The notes under the pieces are model-generated. The model made no database searches, had not been told where the DNA came from, and worked only from the letters and a program-made list of their open reading frames with translations. Positions 7,155 to 11,780 of a stretch of DNA of 11,780 nucleotides are shown here, piece by piece. The position numbers and the translations under genes are program-made. Origin of the DNA: Magnetospira sp. (GTDB lineage Bacteria; Pseudomonadota; Alphaproteobacteria; Rhodospirillales; Magnetospiraceae); the NCBI GenBank assembly GCA_028277325.1, contig JANQGL010000448.1:1-11780 (forward strand). The letters run 5' to 3'. Positions within the stretch are counted from its first letter, which is position 1, and every line of letters begins with the position of its first letter.

Positions 7155-8969
7155 TCAGTTGCCACCCATGGATTCGCGCAGAATTTCGAGGCCAAGCCAC
7201 TGCTCCTCGGCCTCGGACAGCGCCGTCTCCGCCGCCTCCAGCGCCGCCGTCGCGGCATGGAAGGCGGCCGGATCGCGGCGGAACAGGTCGGGATCGGACA
7301 GGGTTTCGCGAAGCCCGGCGACACGCGCGTCCAGTTCTTTAATTCTTTTGGGTAATTCTTCCAGCAGGCGATTTTGCTTGTAGCTTAACTTGTCCGGTTT
7401 CACGGAAACGTGCGGTTTGGTCGCCGGGGCCGGGCGGCGCGGCGGCGCGGCGCGCGGCGGTTGCGGCCGCGGCGCGGCCGGGCGCTGGCGCAGGTAGTCC
7501 GAGTAGCCGCCCGGATACTCGGTCGCCCGGCCGTCGCCTTCCAGGACGATGGTGGAGGTCACGATGCGATCCAGGAAGTCGCGGTCGTGGCTGACCATCA
7601 ACAGGGTGCCGTCGAAATCGGACAGCATCTCCTGGAGAAGGTCGAGGGTGTCCATGTCCAGGTCGTTGGTCGGTTCGTCGAGGATCAGGAAGTTGGCCGG
7701 CCGGGTCATCGCCTTGGCCAGCAGCAGGCGGTTGCGTTCGCCGCCCGACAGGCTGCCGACCGGGCCGCGCGCCTGGCGTTCGTCGAACAGGAAGTCCTTC
7801 AGGTAGCCGATCACGTGGCGCGGCCGCCCCTGCACCGTCACCTGGTCGCCGCCCGTGTCGCACAGGGTGTCCCACAGGCTCCTGTCCGGGTCCAGGGTGG
7901 CCCGGTTCTGGTCCAGGTGGAGCGGCGTCAGGTTGGTGCCCAGGCGAACATCGCCGGTGTCGGGCGCCAGGTCGCCGGTCAGCAGGCGCAAAAGGGTGGT
8001 CTTGCCGGCCCCGTTGGGCCCGATCACCCCCACCTTGTCGCCGCGCAGGAGGCGGGTCGAGAAGTCGCGCAGGATCCAGCGGTCGCCGTAGCGCTTGCCG
8101 ATCCCCTCGGCCTCGGCGACCAGCTTGCCGGACGGCTCTCCGCGATCGGCCTCCAGGGTCACCGCGCCGCCGCGGGTCGGCCGCCGCGCCCGTTCGGCCC
8201 GCAGCTCGTGCAGGCGGCGCAGGCGGCCCTGGTTGCGCTTGCGGCGCGCCGAGATGCCCTGGCGCGACCAGCGGGTCTCCTCGGCGATCTTCTTGTCGAG
8301 CTTGCGGCGTGCCGTCGCCTCGCGTTCGAGGATCCGGTCGGCCCAGGCCTCGAAGCCGTCGAATCCGCCGTCCAGGCGGCGCACCGTGCCGTTGTCCAGC
8401 CACAGGGTGAGGCGGGTCAGGTGGCTCAGGAAGGCGCGGTCGTGGCTGATCGTCACCAGGGCGCCGGGGAACCCGTCGAGGGTGGATTCCAGCCATTCGA
8501 TGGCCGCCAGGTCCAGGTGGTTGGTCGGCTCGTCGAGCAGCAGGATGTCCGGCTGCGCGACCAGGGCGCGGGCCAGGGCGGCGCGCCGCCGCTCGCCGCC
8601 CGACAGGCCGCCGCAGGCGGCGCCCGCCTGCAGCTTGACCTCGTCCAGCCAGGGGGCGATCAGGTGGGCGTCGTCGGCCGAATGCTCGGGCAGCCCGTCG
8701 GCCACGAAATCACCCACCGTCGCGTGGCCGCCCAGGTCCGGTTCCTGCGCCAGGTAGGTGACGTGGAGGCCGCTCTGCCGCACCACCTCCCCGGACTCCG
8801 CCTCGACCAGCCCGGCCATCACCTTGAGCAGGGTCGACTTGCCGCTCCCGTTGCGCCCCACCAGACCGATCCGCTCGCCCTTCGACACCGCCAGGTCGAC
8901 CCCGGCGAACAGCGGCCGGCCGCCGAACCCCAGTCGGACGTCGCGCAGGATCAAAAGCGGTGGCGGCAT
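7155..8969 (-). CDS. uup: ABC-F family ATPase Uup
   Basis: This soluble 604-residue protein has two ABC ATPase domains in tandem and no membrane helices. Domain 1 has Walker A GRNGSGKST (38-46), signature LSGGE (122-126), Walker B LLLDEPTNHLD and SHDR (175-178). Domain 2 has Walker A GPNGAGKTT (317-325), signature LSGGE (407-411), LILDEPTNDLD and SHDR (460-463). A charged linker (about 205-285) separates them, as in ABC-F proteins that act at the ribosomal E site. A Pro/Arg/Ala-rich hinge (about 497-518) leads to a C-terminal coiled coil (about 526-600) with the KLSYK motif typical of Uup, associated in the family with nucleic-acid binding. Uup is linked in the literature to translation and to precise excision of transposons. 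The open frame extends upstream, but the ATG at 8969 has GGAG 7 nt before it, and homology-like sequence begins there. It is divergent from valS. Confidence 0.93.
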   Translation of the reverse strand: MPPPLLILRDVRLGFGGRPLFAGVDLAVSKGERIGLVGRNGSGKSTLLKVMAGLVEAESGEVVRQSGLHVTYLAQEPDLGGHATVGDFVADGLPEHSADDAHLIAPWLDEVKLQAGAACGGLSGGERRRAALARALVAQPDILLLDEPTNHLDLAAIEWLESTLDGFPGALVTISHDRAFLSHLTRLTLWLDNGTVRRLDGGFDGFEAWADRILEREATARRKLDKKIAEETRWSRQGISARRKRNQGRLRRLHELRAERARRPTRGGAVTLEADRGEPSGKLVAEAEGIGKRYGDRWILRDFSTRLLRGDKVGVIGPNGAGKTTLLRLLTGDLAPDTGDVRLGTNLTPLHLDQNRATLDPDRSLWDTLCDTGGDQVTVQGRPRHVIGYLKDFLFDERQARGPVGSLSGGERNRLLLAKAMTRPANFLILDEPTNDLDMDTLDLLQEMLSDFDGTLLMVSHDRDFLDRIVTSTIVLEGDGRATEYPGGYSDYLRQRPAAPRPQPPRAAPPRRPAPATKPHVSVKPDKLSYKQNRLLEELPKRIKELDARVAGLRETLSDPDLFRRDPAAFHAATAALEAAETALSEAEEQWLGLEILRESMGGN

Positions 8970-9122
8970 GGGCAATCTCCAGGGCGGCGCGCCCCCTGTC
9001 TTGGCATCGCCGGGCGCGGCGCGCAAGCGGCCGGTTGACCGGACGGCGGCGGAGGAGACCGACGTCCACCCGGTGTCGGCGTCGCGATGCCCCATCCGTC
9101 GAGGCCCGCTCCGCCCGCACCC

Positions 9123-9210
9123 CAGGATGAGGTTGAAAAAAAGGAGTATTCGCCTCGTCCTGAGGGGCCTCGAAGGGCGAGGCGCCCCGCAGGGCCCTCG
9201 ATGGGCGGGG
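9123..9210. repeat. Palindromic REP-like repeat cluster
   Basis: CAGGATGAGG (9123-9132) is inverted as CCTCGTCCTG (9153-9162), matching at 9 of 10 positions. CGCCTCGTCCT (9151-9161) is inverted again as AGGGCGAGGCG (9174-9184), with one mismatch. A short third hairpin uses CCCCGC (9185-9190) and GCGGGG (9205-9210). The core from CCTCGTCCTGAGG to TCGAAGGGCGAGG resembles dispersed intergenic palindromes common in alphaproteobacterial genomes, as I recall them. Membership of such a family cannot be confirmed from a single locus. Confidence 0.5.
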
Positions 9211-9316
9211 GGCGATCGCCCTTCGTTCCTCGGCAGGCCCGGGACACGGGCGCGCCGCAAAGGGCAAGGGCGGCTCGCCGGAACGTTTTTCTCCCCTGGA
9301 TCCAATCCCTCCGGCC

Positions 9317-9345
9317 TTCAAAATCCCGCCGGTTCGGTTTACAGT
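9317..9345 (+). promoter_or_regulatory. Candidate valS promoter
   Basis: TTCAAA (9317-9322) and TACAGT (9340-9345) are separated by exactly 17 nt. Each matches the sigma-70-type consensus at 4 of 6 positions. The predicted transcript would start near 9352, leaving a leader of about 50 nt before the ATG at 9403. No T-box or attenuator structure is evident in that leader. Confidence 0.4.
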
Positions 9346-9402
9346 CGCCGCTCTTTCGCGGGGCGGACGGCCCCGGTCATCCGAAGAGTCGGGAACGCGG
9401 CG

Positions 9403-11780
9403 ATGCTGGACAAGACGTACCGGCCGGAGACGGTCGAAAAGCAACTCTACGAAGCCTGGGAACGCGACGGCGCCTTCCGCTGCAACCGGGTGCACGGCGT
9501 CGAGGGCGCCAGCGGCGCGCCGTATTCCATCGTCATTCCGCCGCCCAACGTGACCGGCTCCCTGCACATGGGGCACGCCCTCAACAACACCCTGCAGGAC
9601 ATCCTGATCCGCTACAAGCGCATGCGCGGCGGCGACGTCCTGTGGCAGCCGGGCACCGACCACGCCGGCATCGCGACGCAAATGGTCGTCGAGCGGCGGA
9701 TGGAGACGGAGGGCACGGGGGAGACCCGCCACACCCTTGGCCGCGAGAAGTTCATCGAACGGATCTGGGAGTGGAAGGCGGAATCCGGCGGCACCATCAC
9801 CGGGCAGTTGCGCCGCCTGGGTGCCTCCTGCGACTGGGACCGCGAGCGCTTCACCATGGACGACGGCCTGTCGGCGGCGGTCCGCAAGGTGTTCGTGCGG
9901 CTGTACAAGGAAGGCCTGATCTATCGCGACAAGCGGCTGGTCAATTGGGACCCGCTGCTGCACACCGCGATCTCCGACCTGGAAGTGGAACAGCGCGAGA
10001 CGGTCGGCAAGATGTGGTATTTCCGCTACCCGCTGGCCGACGATCCGAGCCGCTTCGTGGCGGTCGGCACCACCCGGCCGGAAACCATGCTCGGCGACAC
10101 CGCGGTCGCCGTCCACCCGGAGGACGCGCGCTATGCCGACCTGATCGGCCAAGACGTCCTGCTGCCGATCGTCAACCGGCGGATTCCGATCGTCGCCGAC
10201 GACTACGCCGACCCGGACAAGGGCTCCGGCGCCGTGAAGATCACCCCGGCCCACGACTTCAACGACTTCGAGGTCGGCAAGCGGCACCGCCTGAAGGTGA
10301 TCAACGTGCTCGACCGCGAGGCCCGTATCCGCGCCGACGCCATCGAGGTCTGGCGGTGGACGGAGACCGGGAGCGGCGCCATGACCGTCGCCCCGGAACC
10401 GGGCGCCGGCGGCGCACAGGAGGCCGAGACCCTGCCCGACCACCTGCGCGGCCTCGACCGCTTCGAGGCGCGCGACGTGGTGGTCAAGGATTTCGAGCGC
10501 TTGGGGCTGCTGGACCGGATCGAGGACAACCCGATGACGGCGCCCTACGGCGACCGCTCCGGGGTGGTCATCGAGCCGCTGCTGACCGATCAGTGGTTCG
10601 TGCGCGCCGAGGTGCTGGCCGGGCCGGCCATCGAGGCGGTGGAACAGGGCCGGACCCGGTTCGTCCCGCGGAACTGGGAGAAGACCTATTTCGACTGGAT
10701 GCGCAACATCCAGCCGTGGTGCATCTCGCGCCAGATCTGGTGGGGCCACCGCATCCCGGCCTGGTTCGGCCCGGACGGGCGCATCTTCGTCGAGCTGACC
10801 GAGGCGGCGGCCCTGGCCGCCGCCGAGGCGCATTACGGCGCGCCGACCGAGCTGCGCCGGGAAACCGACGTCCTGGACACCTGGTTCTCGTCCGCCCTGT
10901 GGCCGTTCTCGACCCTCGGCTGGCCGGAGGAGACGCCGGAGCTGGCCAGGTACTACCCGACCGACACCCTGGTCACCGCGTTCGACATCATCTTCTTCTG
11001 GGTCGCCCGGATGATGATGTTCGGGCTGCACTTCATGAAGGAGGTGCCGTTCCGCACCGTCTACATCCATGCCCTGGTGCGCGACGAGAAGGGGCAGAAG
11101 ATGTCGAAGTCGAAGGGCAACGTGATCGACCCGCTCGTTCTCGTCGACGAGTACGGCGCCGACGCCCTGCGTTTCACCCTCACCGCCCTGGCCGCCCAGG
11201 GACGCGACGTCAAGCTCTCGAAAAGCCGCGTCGAGGGCTATCGCAACTTCTGCACCAAGCTCTGGAACGCCGCCCGGTTCTGCGAGATGAACGACTGCCG
11301 GCCGGTCGCCGGGTTCGATCCGGCGGCCTGTTCGATGACCCTCAACCGCTGGATCGTCGGCAAGCTGGCCGAATGCGCCGCCGAGGTGGAGCGGGCTCTG
11401 GCCGACTACAAGTTCAACGACGCGGCGGGCGCGCTCTACCAGTTCACCTGGGGCACCTTCTGCGACTGGCACCTGGAATTCGCCAAGCCGCTGCTGACCG
11501 GCGACGACGAGTCCGCGAAATCGGAAACCCGCGCCGCCACCGCCTGGGTGCTGGACCGGCTGCTGCACCTGCTGCACCCGTTCATGCCGTTCATCACCGA
11601 GGAGTTGCACCGCCATCTGAACGGCGGCAAGCCCGGCGACCTGCTGCTCGGCCGCTGGCCGGAGCTGCCGGAGACGCTGATCGACCCGGCGACGGCGGCG
11701 GAGATGGACTGGCTGGTCCGCCTGATCACCACCGTCCGCGCGGTGCGCTCGGAAATGAACGTGCCGCCGTCGGCCAGGAT
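9403..11780 (+). CDS. valS: Valyl-tRNA synthetase, C-terminus beyond window
   Basis: This class I aminoacyl-tRNA synthetase charges tRNA-Val with valine in the cytoplasm. The window holds the first 792 codons, and a complete enzyme usually runs to about 870-950 residues, so the C-terminal coiled coil is missing. The HIGH motif is HMGH (55-58), preceded by PPPNVTGSL. KMSKS lies at 566-570. The editing (CP1) domain shows GTTRPETMLGD and the GSGAVKITPAHDFNDFEVG stretch. QIWWGHRIPAW and the DVLDTWFSSALWPFSTLGWP stretch are typical of bacterial ValRS. The anticodon-binding domain starts near 645. A segment of roughly 45 residues within the editing domain (about 305-350, before RGLDRFEARDVV) is longer and less conserved-looking than in many bacterial ValRS. 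The ATG at 9403 has only a weak GGGAA upstream. The gene is divergent from uup and not part of the secretion locus. Confidence 0.97.
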   Translation, partial: MLDKTYRPETVEKQLYEAWERDGAFRCNRVHGVEGASGAPYSIVIPPPNVTGSLHMGHALNNTLQDILIRYKRMRGGDVLWQPGTDHAGIATQMVVERRMETEGTGETRHTLGREKFIERIWEWKAESGGTITGQLRRLGASCDWDRERFTMDDGLSAAVRKVFVRLYKEGLIYRDKRLVNWDPLLHTAISDLEVEQRETVGKMWYFRYPLADDPSRFVAVGTTRPETMLGDTAVAVHPEDARYADLIGQDVLLPIVNRRIPIVADDYADPDKGSGAVKITPAHDFNDFEVGKRHRLKVINVLDREARIRADAIEVWRWTETGSGAMTVAPEPGAGGAQEAETLPDHLRGLDRFEARDVVVKDFERLGLLDRIEDNPMTAPYGDRSGVVIEPLLTDQWFVRAEVLAGPAIEAVEQGRTRFVPRNWEKTYFDWMRNIQPWCISRQIWWGHRIPAWFGPDGRIFVELTEAAALAAAEAHYGAPTELRRETDVLDTWFSSALWPFSTLGWPEETPELARYYPTDTLVTAFDIIFFWVARMMMFGLHFMKEVPFRTVYIHALVRDEKGQKMSKSKGNVIDPLVLVDEYGADALRFTLTALAAQGRDVKLSKSRVEGYRNFCTKLWNAARFCEMNDCRPVAGFDPAACSMTLNRWIVGKLAECAAEVERALADYKFNDAAGALYQFTWGTFCDWHLEFAKPLLTGDDESAKSETRAATAWVLDRLLHLLHPFMPFITEELHRHLNGGKPGDLLLGRWPELPETLIDPATAAEMDWLVRLITTVRAVRSEMNVPPSAR

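Larger units (their letters stand above)
8970..9402. other. Divergent intergenic region between uup and valS
   Basis: These 433 nt hold no convincing gene. Frames open here translate to Arg/Pro/Gly-rich sequence without family character, typical of GC-rich noncoding DNA. The middle (9123-9210) is a cluster of inverted repeats. The right end carries a candidate valS promoter. I found no good promoter for uup on the minus strand, though one must lie here unless uup is read from farther away. Confidence 0.6.

Noticed and set aside
9134..9161. Possible minus-strand terminator (hairpin with a T-run near 9141-9135)
   Set aside because: The T-run is about nine bases away from the stem, too far for an intrinsic terminator, and no minus-strand gene ends there.
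9210..9221. Perfect 12-bp palindrome GGGCGATCGCCC
   Set aside because: It cannot form a strong hairpin without a loop, and such GC palindromes are common by chance at this composition.
8970..9305. N-terminal extension of uup upstream of 8969
   Set aside because: The extension runs through the palindromic repeat cluster and has no conserved character. The ATG at 8969 has a good ribosome-binding site and the ABC domain starts at once.
9346..9402. T-box or attenuator controlling valS
   Set aside because: The leader is only about 50 nt and shows no T-box core or antiterminator. T-boxes are not typical of this lineage.

Overview
The window is high-GC bacterial chromosomal DNA. It looks alphaproteobacterial, possibly Rhodospirillales-like. 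That assignment is an inference from base composition, a compact palindromic repeat of alphaproteobacterial type upstream of valS, and the secretion-locus architecture. It does not rest on any marker search.

Region 1 (positions 1-6930, all on the minus strand) is a type I secretion locus. In transcription order it has four genes. First is an ABC half-transporter with a damaged nucleotide-binding domain (6930-5176). Second is an ABC half-transporter carrying a non-catalytic C39-like N-terminal domain (5179-2972), overlapping the first by ATGA. Third is an HlyD-type periplasmic adaptor (2959-1580), 12 nt further on. Fourth, after a 163-nt AT-rich gap with its own promoter-like signals, is the start of a large secreted repeat protein (1416 to beyond position 1). 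That protein has an acidic N-terminus, one T1SS-143-type repeat and VCBS/cadherin-like repeats. The simplest reading is that the two ABC proteins form one heterodimeric inner-membrane motor, the adaptor links it to an outer-membrane TolC-like channel encoded elsewhere, and the downstream adhesin is the substrate.

Region 2 (6931-7154) is a conspicuously AT-rich intergenic stretch. It probably holds the promoter of the secretion operon and the 3' end of the neighbouring transcript.

Region 3 (7155-8969, minus strand) is uup, an ABC-F ATPase with two intact ABC domains and the Uup C-terminal coiled coil. A 433-nt divergent intergenic region (8970-9402) follows, with a palindromic REP-like cluster and a plausible valS promoter.

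Region 4 (9403-11780, plus strand) is valS, valyl-tRNA synthetase, running off the right edge.

The most notable observation is the ABC pair. Both proteins have lost the canonical LSGGQ signature (FPASL and LPRGI), with the signature serine replaced by proline in each. The 584-residue partner also has the H-loop histidine replaced by proline and a substituted Walker A glycine. This suggests an asymmetric, atypical type I secretion motor.
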